Below, piece after piece: positions 34,156 through 42,619 of a DNA stretch of 45,025 nt. The notes below the pieces were generated by a model. That model had not been told where the DNA came from, made no database searches, and saw only the letters and a list, made by a program, of their open reading frames with translations. How positions within the stretch are numbered: the first letter of the stretch is position 1; every line of letters begins with the position of its first letter. Both the position numbers and the translations under genes were made by a program. The stretch spans positions 1-45,025 of the IMG/VR virus record IMGVR_UViG_3300035698_029279; one strand, 5' to 3'. The stretch comes from a virus.

Positions 34156-35969
34156 TCTCCAAATCCTGTAGCCCTAGCATACGGATGAACGAACGAAGTT
34201 CCTCGATATGGGGACGATTCAGCTCTATGTGTACTTTCTGTAATATTTTCTAATAAATGAGAAGAATACAATTTATGCATCCAATCATCTTTCTGTCTAG
34301 GAACATCTGGAAGTCTTATCATTACTGGTTTAAAAGAAGGGGCTTTATTAGTTACCTTAATTTCTTTTATTCCATTGTCTTTTAATTCTTTTTTTACAAA
34401 ACTACTAATTTTAGTACCTGCTGTAAAATAAAGCTCTGGTTCAACTAAAAATCCATTTGCTTTTTTTGTTTCAATTATTTCTACATTATTAGGCTTGTAT
34501 GAGCCTTTAACATTTTGATACTCAACCACATCTCCAGTAACATAATTATCAAATTCATCTATACTTTGTATTTCAACATGATTTATTAATCCTCTGGCAA
34601 TTGTATCAAACACTCTCTTATTCCTATGTTGTCCTTCACCTTTATAAATATCTCTAAAATGATCAGACAATATTTTTCTACCCTGCCCTAACCCTTTATA
34701 TTCAACAATTTCTTTAGGATTTAAAATTCCTTCATTGGAAATTTGATCTCCCAATTCTAAAACTTGATCTTTCTTAACTTTAACACTATACACAGAAGGG
34801 AGATAATGAGGAGTATCTTCAACATCTACATAAGTTCCCCCTTGAGGAGCATTTCTAATATCAGTTACTTTTCCTTCTTTTTCAGATAATACAGCTGCTC
34901 CTGGAAACACTTTAGGGACAAAAGTTATTCTTTTTAATAAATCTAAACCTTTTGCTTTTGTCTTGCCTCCAGCAACCCCTCCTGTATGTTTTACATTCAT
35001 AGCCATTTGAGTTATAGGTTCTGTAATAGATGAAGACATTATAAGTCCAGCATTATCATTTAAATTAAAATTTTCTCCAGAACTATTTTTACCAATACAT
35101 TTCTTACAAATACCTTTAGAAGATTGACAAGTTAACGGGGATCTTACAATTATTTTTTTAATTCCTTTTCGTTTTAAAGAATTAATAATCTCTGGAGTAA
35201 TTAGACTTCCCTTTTCAATACCACCTACTGAAATTGATAAATAACCTCCAATATTATCTTTATCATCTATATCCTCAGGAGTACCTGTAGTTGTCCTGCA
35301 ATCATCTTCAGATATTAATAAATCTGAAACACCCATAGAAATAAGCTTAGTTAAATAACCTGGAACTCTAGTAGCTTCTACTGTTGCTACTAACCCTTGT
35401 CTAGTCCCATGACTTGCAGACCAATATTCAGAAGGTTTAAGTCCTGCAGAATAAGAATTTTTTATAGGGTTTAATATAGGTCTACCTTTAATATCTGTAA
35501 CAATAACAGGAGCGCCAATAGTGGAATTAACTGCTGTAGGTTTTCCTCTAGCCCCTGCTACTACCATCTTCGCAAACATATTGTCTTGTTTAAGACCCTC
35601 TGACACTACCTTATCTTGAAAAGTAGTAGCTAAGTTAGAGTATATACTAGCTACTTGCTCATCTAATTTAGTGCTATCTCCTACTTTTCTTTTTAGAGCT
35701 TTAATAGCATTATCCGCTTTATCAAAATAAGATTTTACGTCAAAAGGAGCTTTAAAATCATTTAATTTAAAAGACATACCTTTTTCATAAGCAAATTTAT
35801 CTCCTAAATTTTTTAGATCTTGAGCTACTTCAGCATACTCTGAAGAATTATTTAATGCTATATCTGTTAATATATTTCCTAATTTAGATTTAGTCATTTC
35901 TATATTAGATTCTCGATACTTTTCGGGAAGTATATCATTCACCAATAATTTACCAACAGTAGTTCTCAA
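34143..35969 (-). CDS. RNA polymerase beta' subunit, C-terminal part
   Basis: Starts with TTG at 35969, seven bases after AGGA. 608 residues beginning TTVGKLLVNDILP, which aligns with the TTVGR segment that follows the catalytic part of bacterial beta'. Trigger-loop region at 184-212 ('SASHGTRQGLVATVEATR', 'GYLTKL'), preceded by 'MVVAGARGKPTAVN' bridge-helix-side sequence. Second zinc site: C224 (SEDDC), C281, C288, C291, all four present. 'SSSITEPITQMAMNVKHTGG' (312-331) matches the conserved GEPGTQLTMRTFHTGG. The C-terminal third is divergent. It should assemble with the beta-beta'N chain encoded upstream to complete the catalytic core. No alpha or omega gene is in the window. Confidence 0.93.
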   Translation of the reverse strand: MRTTVGKLLVNDILPEKYRESNIEMTKSKLGNILTDIALNNSSEYAEVAQDLKNLGDKFAYEKGMSFKLNDFKAPFDVKSYFDKADNAIKALKRKVGDSTKLDEQVASIYSNLATTFQDKVVSEGLKQDNMFAKMVVAGARGKPTAVNSTIGAPVIVTDIKGRPILNPIKNSYSAGLKPSEYWSASHGTRQGLVATVEATRVPGYLTKLISMGVSDLLISEDDCRTTTGTPEDIDDKDNIGGYLSISVGGIEKGSLITPEIINSLKRKGIKKIIVRSPLTCQSSKGICKKCIGKNSSGENFNLNDNAGLIMSSSITEPITQMAMNVKHTGGVAGGKTKAKGLDLLKRITFVPKVFPGAAVLSEKEGKVTDIRNAPQGGTYVDVEDTPHYLPSVYSVKVKKDQVLELGDQISNEGILNPKEIVEYKGLGQGRKILSDHFRDIYKGEGQHRNKRVFDTIARGLINHVEIQSIDEFDNYVTGDVVEYQNVKGSYKPNNVEIIETKKANGFLVEPELYFTAGTKISSFVKKELKDNGIKEIKVTNKAPSFKPVMIRLPDVPRQKDDWMHKLYSSHLLENITESTHRAESSPYRGTSFVHPYARATGFGEEKK

Positions 35970-35978
35970 AGTATATTC

Positions 35979-36716
35979 CTACATTCTTGAAATTAATTTT
36001 GAAGCATAATTTTTAAGAGCAGCTGCATCAATCATTTCCTGAAAACTAGCATCTTTTCTTAGTTCCTCAAATAAAAGCTCTGAATCAATACCTTCTGCAG
36101 ACGCTTCTTTTAAAATTGATTCCAACGACCCTACCATAGCACTTTTAGGACCTAACATATCAGTTAATAAATCAACTTTTTGAGCCATTACAGTTAACTT
36201 TTCATTTAAAACACCTAGCTCTTTATATACATCATTTTTTGAGCCGCTTGCTCCACTTGCTGCAGAAGGAGCTTCTACTGGAGCTGCAGGAGCTGCAGGG
36301 GCTGCAGGAGCAGTTTCAGAGGGTAGAGGAAGGGCTGGAGCGGCTGTTTCTATAGGAAGCTGAACCATTCCTTGTTGCACTAACATATCAATTTGCTGAA
36401 TTACTTCAGCTGGAGCGCCTTGAGCTTGAAGCTCTTGTTTAATCTTATCTATTGTTAATCCTGAATCAAGCATTCTCTGAATCATCTGAATAGGGTCTTG
36501 TGCTTCACCCGGTGCTGGAGGTGCTCCACCCATTGCAGGATCCATTGGAGGAGGGGGCATTCCACCTGCCATTGCAGGATCCATTGGAGGAGGAGGCATT
36601 CCACCTGCCATTGCAGGATCCATTGGAGGGACTGCTCCTGGCGCTCCTGATGGGGGAACAAAAGCTTGTTTTCTTAAATCTCTTAAAATTGAATCTGCTT
36701 GGTCAAGAATGTTCAT
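35979..36716 (-). CDS. Pro/Ala-rich protein between the two beta' parts, 245 aa
   Basis: Starts MNILDQADSILRDLRKQAF, with head-side motif LRKQA at 14-18. Residues 25-70 hold about three 13-residue tandem repeats, GGMPPPPMDPAMA. A second low-complexity part has APAAPAAP. The C-terminal 110 residues look folded and helical ('LGVLNEKLTVMAQKVDLLTDML', then 'LESILKEASAEGIDSELLFEELRKDASFQEMIDAAALKNYASKL'). AGGAG precedes the ATG. It separates two parts of one enzyme, so it may be a linker or polymerase partner, a tether to the capsid wall, or an unrelated virion protein that was inserted. No family recognised. Confidence 0.6.
   Translation of the reverse strand: MNILDQADSILRDLRKQAFVPPSGAPGAVPPMDPAMAGGMPPPPMDPAMAGGMPPPPMDPAMGGAPPAPGEAQDPIQMIQRMLDSGLTIDKIKQELQAQGAPAEVIQQIDMLVQQGMVQLPIETAAPALPLPSETAPAAPAAPAAPVEAPSAASGASGSKNDVYKELGVLNEKLTVMAQKVDLLTDMLGPKSAMVGSLESILKEASAEGIDSELLFEELRKDASFQEMIDAAALKNYASKLISRM
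36522..36634 (-). repeat. In-frame 39-bp tandem repeats encoding GGMPPPPMDPAMA
   Basis: About three near-identical 39-base units (13 codons) within the Pro/Ala-rich gene. Copies share almost all bases, so the array is probably young or still variable in copy number. Encoded proline-rich units are likely flexible and extended. Confidence 0.8.
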
Positions 36717-36734
36717 TATAAACTCCTATAATTA

Positions 36735-39700
36735 CTAAATTTCAATCGAATCATTTAAATCAATTTCACCTCTATGATAGGCTGCAATAGCTTCTTCTTT
36801 ATTTTTAAATTTTTTAACTTTTCCTTTTCCTTGTTTAGTAGCTTCAAATAACCCATACACAGCTTCATGCGAAGGTTTATGAACTACTGAAGATCTCCCA
36901 ATATGCATTAAATTTTGAGAAGGCAATAATTTTTCTATTGACTCTTTTCTTGCTGCTTCAGTAACTGGAGTATACACACTCACTGAATCACCATCATAAT
37001 CCATATTAAATCCTTCTTCAATAAGAGGAGGAACTTTAATAGTGTTCCCTTTAGTCCTCATAGGAAACAAAGCTAACATATTAAATTTATGAAGAGTAGG
37101 GGACCTATTAATTATAGACGGCCTTTGGGACATTTCTGTATCTAACATTCTTTCCGCTACTTGGTCCCTATCTTCAATCATTTCACTAGCCTTTAAAGCA
37201 GGGTACCCTGCCATAACTAATTTTCTCATTACAAAAGGTTTGTATAATTTCCATGCCATATCTTCTGGCATTCCTATAGTATCCATAGGAATAGTAGGAT
37301 CAGGAATTACAATCCCTCTACCAGATAAATCTTGAGTTTTCCCAATTACTTTAGCATGAAAAACACCTGTCTTTGGAGAAGTTCCAGCTACTTTAGCCAA
37401 AAATCCTTTTAACCCTTTTTGCTTAAATTTATAATTAACAGGCTCACCTAACCCAACTACTGCCTTAGCAGAATTATATAAATTAGCCCGTTCTTCTTCT
37501 AACTCTTCTCCAGGTAATTCTTTTTTAAGAAGTCTAAAACTATCATTAGCCTGTATAACATCTTTATATAAATTATTGGCATCATCAACTAGAGAAGTAT
37601 TTCCTTCAATTACAGTAATGGGGCGATATATAGGAGGAAGGACTGGAAGTTTAGTTAATATTAAATCCTTAGGTTTAATATCATTTTTCTTTAATGCTTT
37701 CAAGTATCCTAAAGTTTTAATAGCTTTATCTTTTACTGACTTATTACCTTCTTTTATTATTTTCTTTTGAGCAACTATCTCTTCCTCTACATTTATTTTT
37801 GATAATTGCTTTTTAATAAACGACCCTCCCTTTTCTCTTAGAGTAGCTTCAAAAGTTTTTTGATTCATTCCCAACATAAACTTTATAGGAGTCTCCATTA
37901 CAGGATTAGGTATAGGTTCTTCTAAATTTATATGCGTCCATTTTTTTCCTTGTGCCCCACCAGTCCTAACTGAGTCAAATAACCCATGCCTCTCTGGTTT
38001 CAAATCTCTAGATTTAAGCATTTTTGAATTTTCTATCACTCCATTAGACATTTTATTAATTTCATAATCAGTTAATGGCATAAGATTAACCCCTTGATTA
38101 TCTTTAACTACATTAATACCTGAAGCTTGAAGCATATCCATAAATTTAGCATAAATAAAATTATCATCTGGTGTAGGTAATGGAAGCCCTAACTTCATAG
38201 CCTTCCAATACTCATCATTTTTATTACCTTTTAAATTTGAAATTTCTCTTAAATTATGAACTGCCCCATGACTTAAAAGAGCATTCAACTGAAGATTAGA
38301 AATTCTCTTAGCAGCTCCAGTAGATCCTCTTGCAGGTTTTAACTCCGCAGTATATTCTTCTCCTGGACCAGCTGATCTAGCGCTAAATCCTGATTCCGCT
38401 GTTTTAAATAATTTATTAAATCTTTGTCTTCCTACCATTACATTAGGAATAGTTTTTCCTGTAGTAGGATCTATTAAATCCTCAGTGTCTTTCACTCCAT
38501 ATTTTTTTAATTCTTTTTCTGTATACTCTATCATACTATCATCAGAAAATAGAGGAGCTTTATACACAGTATTATTTTTATGAGCTATCTTTCCAAGTAA
38601 AGTTTCTGTTATTTGAGCAGGATTAATTCTAGAAGGAACTCCAGCAGGAGTTAAAAGGATTTCCAGGTGTTCTCCTGTCTCTTTTACTTTTGGCATTTGA
38701 TCATCTGGAACTATTAAAGAGACTACTCCTTTTCCTCCATACCTATTACTATTTCCGGAAAAGTAACACTTACCGTTTCTTTTTACATACAGTATATGAG
38801 AAGATACTTCACAACTATAAATTTTATCATTATAATCTACCCATTCCTCTTTATGAATTATACAGCAAAGGTGAGGAGTAAAACCTTCAGAAGGATCTTC
38901 ACCTCCAGTTAAAAAGCTTCTAAGAGCACCAAATAATGAAGTGGACGTTTCAAACTCAAATTTAATACTGTCCGGTTTAGCTACATAATGTTTATGGTTA
39001 GGAGTAACTAATATATCAATCTTCTGATTTTTTAAACAATACATCTTCCCATCATAATCATAAGAATAAATATTAGTAGGTTTTTCATACTCCAGACTAT
39101 TAGTTACAGAATTTAAAGAGGCCACCCTATCCTCATAAGATAAATCTTTAAAAAATTTCCATCCCTCTTCAGTTAAAATTTCTGTTTCTTTATCAAAACA
39201 TAATTTATCCGCTATCACCATTGGCTTCTGAGTTCTAACATTTACCTTAATTCCAGAATTAGTCTTTTGAACATCTATAACTTCACCTTCATAAGCCTCT
39301 TCCCAAGTAGTGGCATCTTCCATATAAGGTTCTTTTAATATAGAATGTAATTTACCAAACTGAACATCCGTAGTAGAAAATTCTCTTATCTTAGAATTAA
39401 GAATAATTGGATCATTAGGCTTTAAAATAGTCCCTGGTTTTATAACTCCGTCAGAATCAATATTTTCTAACTGGGCTTTATTAAAAACCCCTGGAAATAA
39501 ACTAATGTGCTTATTCTTATTTATGCTACTCTGTTTATTTTTTTCTTTTTCTATAGAATACATGTGGTCAGAAACTAATTTTTTAGCGGCAGACTCACTT
39601 ATAACAATACCATCTTCGTGATTATACCCCTTAAAAGGAAGATACCCTACATGTAAATCCCTACCTAAAGCTAAAACCCCTTTATCATCAGTATAATTAC

Positions 39701-41492
39701 TTGTAGCTAAAATTTCCCCAACTTTTATTTTATCACCTTTTATAACTTGAACCTTATTATCAAAATAAGTTTTACGATTAAACGGGAAATTATTATATAA
39801 ATCGTATTTTTTTAATCCGTCTTTCCCTTTAACAACAATAAAATCTTTTGTTACTTTAGTAACTTCTCCAGAATCTTTTGCCTTAATTACTCCAGTACGT
39901 TCTCCTGCCATTTCCTCAAATGATTTACCATTTTCACTAGCACTCTGAATTAAAGGGGCTTCAGGATTTACTAATGGAAAAGCTTGTCCTAACATTTTAC
40001 TCCCCATTAACAACCTATTTCCTTGGACACTTCCAATCATAGGAACTAAATTACTCATACTATCAAACATCTCAGAAGGGTTTTTAATTTTATACTCTAC
40101 TTTGGAATTATGGACTTCTCCCATTTTATTACCTTTATCGGAAGCCATTACCATTCTACCTTTTTCTCCAGGAAACATTACGACAGCTTTATCAAATTGT
40201 TCTGGAGTTATCCACTTTTCTTTATTAGCTTTATCTACAACTTTAGTAAATAGATTATTATTCGCATCCCGTTTTACTCCTGAAGCTAAATGTAAATCTA
40301 CCCCAGCAGCGCTTGATTCTGGACTACGAATAGGGTCTACAAAACCAAATTGAGAAGCATGTACTTGTCTAGTTTCATCTGGAACAGAAGAAGAAGACCC
40401 AATACCTCCTTCACCTAAAGAAGTCACTTTATTAAAATGTTCATAAATTTGAAGAGGGTTATTCTGTTCTATTGGTCTAGACCTACTGTCTTGAGTAATT
40501 AATGAATCAATAGGTCTAGTAAAATATCCAGATTTAAGACTTCGTAAAGAACCATCATATGTAGCTTTATTTAATAATCTCTTTTGAAGATTCCCAGAAT
40601 CCTTTAAAATTCTCTCTTCTACAAAATCTTCTATACTATGAATACTTCTAAATTTTAATGAATCTCTATCATCAAAATCTTCCTCTCCTTTATACACTTT
40701 TAAAAGTTTTTTTGAAGCATCCATAATAGCATCTATATTTGCTTCTTTATATGGTTTTCCAAGAGTAACTTTTGTAACTTCGGGATCTAATTTACCAAGA
40801 CTAAATTTAGCAAATATAGCTTTAGCTTTTTCTCCAGCGCTTAAATCTTGATTAGCATTTCGTTTATGGAGTTTAGAATATATATCTGTTACTTCACGAA
40901 TACCTCTATAAGCATCTTTATTAGCCTGAAGTAATTCTTTTCCCCATTTTTGCTCTAAAGTAGCGTCCCCTATTCCTGCATGTTTTAAAAGAGGATATAA
41001 ATTCTTTTTAGACTGCCCTATATTTAATTTAAAAAGACCTGATTCTGATTCCATAAAAACTCTAAAACTAGGAGATTCAGAAGCGCTATCAACATTAAAA
41101 TGAGATTCTAATAATTCATTAGATTTTTGTCTGGTATAAACTCCAGGTTTTAGACGAAACTGATTAATAGTAGAATATTCATTTCCTTTTGAAATAAATG
41201 TTCCTCTCTCAGTCATATAAGGAAGTTGGGCTAACGTAGTATCTACTTTATCTACTACGTTTCCACTTTTATCTTTCATAGTAACTGTACCCTTCAAAGG
41301 AAGAGTAAGCTTGAGGTTTTTTAACAAATGTTCTTTCTGCTCTTTTTTTCCAAATTTTCTTTCTGGAACTTTAAGATTACTAAATTCAATATCATACTTC
41401 GTTCCTTCAAGAGTTCCTACTTTTTTAAAGGCCTTTTTAGCTTTTTCAAATATTAAATTTCTTCTAAATTCAGTGTCGGAAAAATCATACAT
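36735..41492 (-). CDS. RNA polymerase beta fused to beta' N-terminal part, with intein
   Basis: Start ATG 41492 (MYDFSDTEF), nine bases after GGAG; an ATG at 41501 is too close. 1585 residues. Beta part, about 1-1130: 'TERGTFISKGNEYSTINQF' (94-112), rifampicin-region-like 'IEQNNPLQIYEHF' (341-353), 'DPIRSPESSAAGVDL' (386-400), 'GYNHEDGIVIS' (622-632). Intein at 765-914, then 'SNRYGGKGVVS', 'GVPSRINPAQITETLLG' and C-terminal 'GFSARSAGPG'. Beta' part: 'KPERHGLF' (1165-1172), 'LPVLPPIYRP' (1282-1291), 'INRSPTLHKFNMLALFP' (1461-1477), catalytic NMDYDGD (1496-1502). It ends about 80 residues later, where beta' continues in the gene at 34143-35969. The beta' N-terminal zinc domain is missing; clamp-helix sequence (about 1305-1350), the usual sigma dock, is present. 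Confidence 0.95.
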   Translation of the reverse strand: MYDFSDTEFRRNLIFEKAKKAFKKVGTLEGTKYDIEFSNLKVPERKFGKKEQKEHLLKNLKLTLPLKGTVTMKDKSGNVVDKVDTTLAQLPYMTERGTFISKGNEYSTINQFRLKPGVYTRQKSNELLESHFNVDSASESPSFRVFMESESGLFKLNIGQSKKNLYPLLKHAGIGDATLEQKWGKELLQANKDAYRGIREVTDIYSKLHKRNANQDLSAGEKAKAIFAKFSLGKLDPEVTKVTLGKPYKEANIDAIMDASKKLLKVYKGEEDFDDRDSLKFRSIHSIEDFVEERILKDSGNLQKRLLNKATYDGSLRSLKSGYFTRPIDSLITQDSRSRPIEQNNPLQIYEHFNKVTSLGEGGIGSSSSVPDETRQVHASQFGFVDPIRSPESSAAGVDLHLASGVKRDANNNLFTKVVDKANKEKWITPEQFDKAVVMFPGEKGRMVMASDKGNKMGEVHNSKVEYKIKNPSEMFDSMSNLVPMIGSVQGNRLLMGSKMLGQAFPLVNPEAPLIQSASENGKSFEEMAGERTGVIKAKDSGEVTKVTKDFIVVKGKDGLKKYDLYNNFPFNRKTYFDNKVQVIKGDKIKVGEILATSNYTDDKGVLALGRDLHVGYLPFKGYNHEDGIVISESAAKKLVSDHMYSIEKEKNKQSSINKNKHISLFPGVFNKAQLENIDSDGVIKPGTILKPNDPIILNSKIREFSTTDVQFGKLHSILKEPYMEDATTWEEAYEGEVIDVQKTNSGIKVNVRTQKPMVIADKLCFDKETEILTEEGWKFFKDLSYEDRVASLNSVTNSLEYEKPTNIYSYDYDGKMYCLKNQKIDILVTPNHKHYVAKPDSIKFEFETSTSLFGALRSFLTGGEDPSEGFTPHLCCIIHKEEWVDYNDKIYSCEVSSHILYVKRNGKCYFSGNSNRYGGKGVVSLIVPDDQMPKVKETGEHLEILLTPAGVPSRINPAQITETLLGKIAHKNNTVYKAPLFSDDSMIEYTEKELKKYGVKDTEDLIDPTTGKTIPNVMVGRQRFNKLFKTAESGFSARSAGPGEEYTAELKPARGSTGAAKRISNLQLNALLSHGAVHNLREISNLKGNKNDEYWKAMKLGLPLPTPDDNFIYAKFMDMLQASGINVVKDNQGVNLMPLTDYEINKMSNGVIENSKMLKSRDLKPERHGLFDSVRTGGAQGKKWTHINLEEPIPNPVMETPIKFMLGMNQKTFEATLREKGGSFIKKQLSKINVEEEIVAQKKIIKEGNKSVKDKAIKTLGYLKALKKNDIKPKDLILTKLPVLPPIYRPITVIEGNTSLVDDANNLYKDVIQANDSFRLLKKELPGEELEEERANLYNSAKAVVGLGEPVNYKFKQKGLKGFLAKVAGTSPKTGVFHAKVIGKTQDLSGRGIVIPDPTIPMDTIGMPEDMAWKLYKPFVMRKLVMAGYPALKASEMIEDRDQVAERMLDTEMSQRPSIINRSPTLHKFNMLALFPMRTKGNTIKVPPLIEEGFNMDYDGDSVSVYTPVTEAARKESIEKLLPSQNLMHIGRSSVVHKPSHEAVYGLFEATKQGKGKVKKFKNKEEAIAAYHRGEIDLNDSIEI
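38751..39200 (-). other. Mini-intein (150 aa) in the beta active-site segment
   Basis: Splits DKL from SNRYGGKG, which aligns with bacterial DKMAGRHGNKG, that is between two active-site lysines (E. coli beta K1065 and K1073). N-terminal splice block starts with Cys ('CFDKETEILTEEGWKFF'); block B has 'ILVTPNHKHYV' with the TxxH pair; the C-terminal blocks read 'KIYSCEVSSHILYVKRNG' and end SGN, followed by Ser as +1 nucleophile. The penultimate residue is Gly rather than the usual His. No LAGLIDADG or HNH homing endonuclease is present. Splicing would leave a normal DKLSNRYGGKG. Visible nucleophiles C, N and S suggest it is active. Confidence 0.92.
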
Positions 41493-41823
41493 CAATAACA
41501 TCTCCGTAATCTATTGTTCCACGAGATATAGCTCTAGCTCCTGCATCTAATAAAAGTTTTCTCATTACGGGTCTTTTTAATTTAGAAATTAAATCTTTTG
41601 GAATTTCTACATTTACGCTTTTAAGATGTTTATAAATTTCATGAACACTCATCTTGTTTATTCTGGACATAATTTTCTTTTTATAATCCAATTGTCTTTG
41701 ATTAACTTCTTCTTTATTAAGTCTGGAAGAAATTGAATTACTTATAAGTTCTTCAATGGATTTTTGATCTTTCTTTTTAAAAACATCAGAAGCTTCACTT
41801 AATGCTGCTAATCCACCTATCAT
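41485..41823 (-). CDS. Small helical basic protein upstream of the polymerase, 112 aa
   Basis: MIGGLAALSEASDVFKKK start, then Lys/Arg-rich helices with 'DYKKKIMSRINKMSVHEIY' and 'KLKRPVMRKLLLDAGARAIS'. AAGGA precedes the ATG. Its last codons overlap the start of the polymerase gene (ATG inside GATGTATGA), so the two are translationally coupled. It may be a head-side or polymerase-associated protein; the head-side K-x-A motif is absent. No known family. Confidence 0.6.
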   Translation of the reverse strand: MIGGLAALSEASDVFKKKDQKSIEELISNSISSRLNKEEVNQRQLDYKKKIMSRINKMSVHEIYKHLKSVNVEIPKDLISKLKRPVMRKLLLDAGARAISRGTIDYGDVIDV

Positions 41824-41837
41824 TTTTATTTCCTTAT

Positions 41838-42617
41838 TTAGAGACTGTACTTAGGTTTTTGTGGGGAATAGGGGTGTTGGTACCCTCCTTGAGAATTTCC
41901 TTGTCCTCTTCCCATAAGAAGAGCCATTAAAGCTAACATACCTCCTCCTGCTATTCCTGCAAAAGGGGCTACTTTTTTTACTGAAGTTCCAACCTGATCT
42001 ATAGCTCCCGTAACAAGATTTTTTCCTGCCTGTTCTGTTAATCCTGGCAATTGATTTTTATAACCTTCTATTACAGTTTTTAATCGTGCCACTTCATCAC
42101 TCACAGTTTCTTGCACGATAGGTTGCACAGTTTTTGTTGCACTCCTTGATATATCATTCGTAATTGGTTTTATCCAATCAGAGAGCTTTTTTTGTACGCC
42201 TGTTAATTTTTTTGGTGCTGATGCTACAGGAGGTTTATTTCCTGATTTACCAGGAATGGGTTTTGGTGCTGATTTACCAGGAATGGGTTTTGGTAGTGGT
42301 TTTCCAGTTACTATACTTTTTGCTTCAATAATTCCTCCAGTAACCGCATCTGCTCCTGCCTGAGAAGAAATCTCAGGTAATCTTTTTTCGACACCTTTAA
42401 GTTTTTCTTTAATATCTTCAACTCTCGTATCAAATTTTTTAAATGGTTCTTTAGTAACTTCATCCCCAACCCAATTAAGAGCCTTACCTAACCCCTTCTT
42501 ACCTACCTCTAACACCTTCTTACCTATATGATAACCCGGAGACATTGCAACTCCTAGATAATCTGTCCATCCAGCCTCCTTCTCCAAAACTTCTAAAAAC
42601 GGATGTTTATATTTCAT
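41838..42617 (-). CDS. Head-side protein with proline-repeat linker and hydrophobic tail segment, 259 aa
   Basis: MKYKHPFLEVLEKEAGW carries LEKEA at 11-15. Amphipathic helices follow, then a linker with near-repeats 'PKPIPGKSAPKPIPGKS' (about residues 105-125), a second amphipathic section ending in 'LPGLTEQAGKNLVTGAIDQV', and a hydrophobic Gly/Met segment 'FAGIAGGGMLALMALLMG' near 220-238 before a Gly/Gln/Pro/Tyr tail. GGGGAG precedes the ATG. The paired 'ADAVTGGI' and 'KNLVTGAI' halves suggest an internal duplication. Unknown function; membrane-active ejection protein is one option. Confidence 0.6.
   Translation of the reverse strand: MKYKHPFLEVLEKEAGWTDYLGVAMSPGYHIGKKVLEVGKKGLGKALNWVGDEVTKEPFKKFDTRVEDIKEKLKGVEKRLPEISSQAGADAVTGGIIEAKSIVTGKPLPKPIPGKSAPKPIPGKSGNKPPVASAPKKLTGVQKKLSDWIKPITNDISRSATKTVQPIVQETVSDEVARLKTVIEGYKNQLPGLTEQAGKNLVTGAIDQVGTSVKKVAPFAGIAGGGMLALMALLMGRGQGNSQGGYQHPYSPQKPKYSL
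42243..42300 (-). repeat. In-frame 27-bp repeat encoding PKPIPGKSA
   Basis: Two nearly identical 27-base units inside the gene at 41838-42617, encoding a proline linker. Recent duplication. Confidence 0.7.
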
Positions 42618-42619
42618 AA

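Noticed and set aside
36716-36735. Beta' split as a sequencing frameshift
   Set aside because: The two parts are separated by a full intervening gene with its own ribosome-binding site, and the second part has its own TTG start with AGGA; a single error cannot explain this.
38751-39200. Homing endonuclease within the intein
   Set aside because: Only 150 residues, all accounted for by splice blocks and a short linker; no LAGLIDADG or HNH motif.
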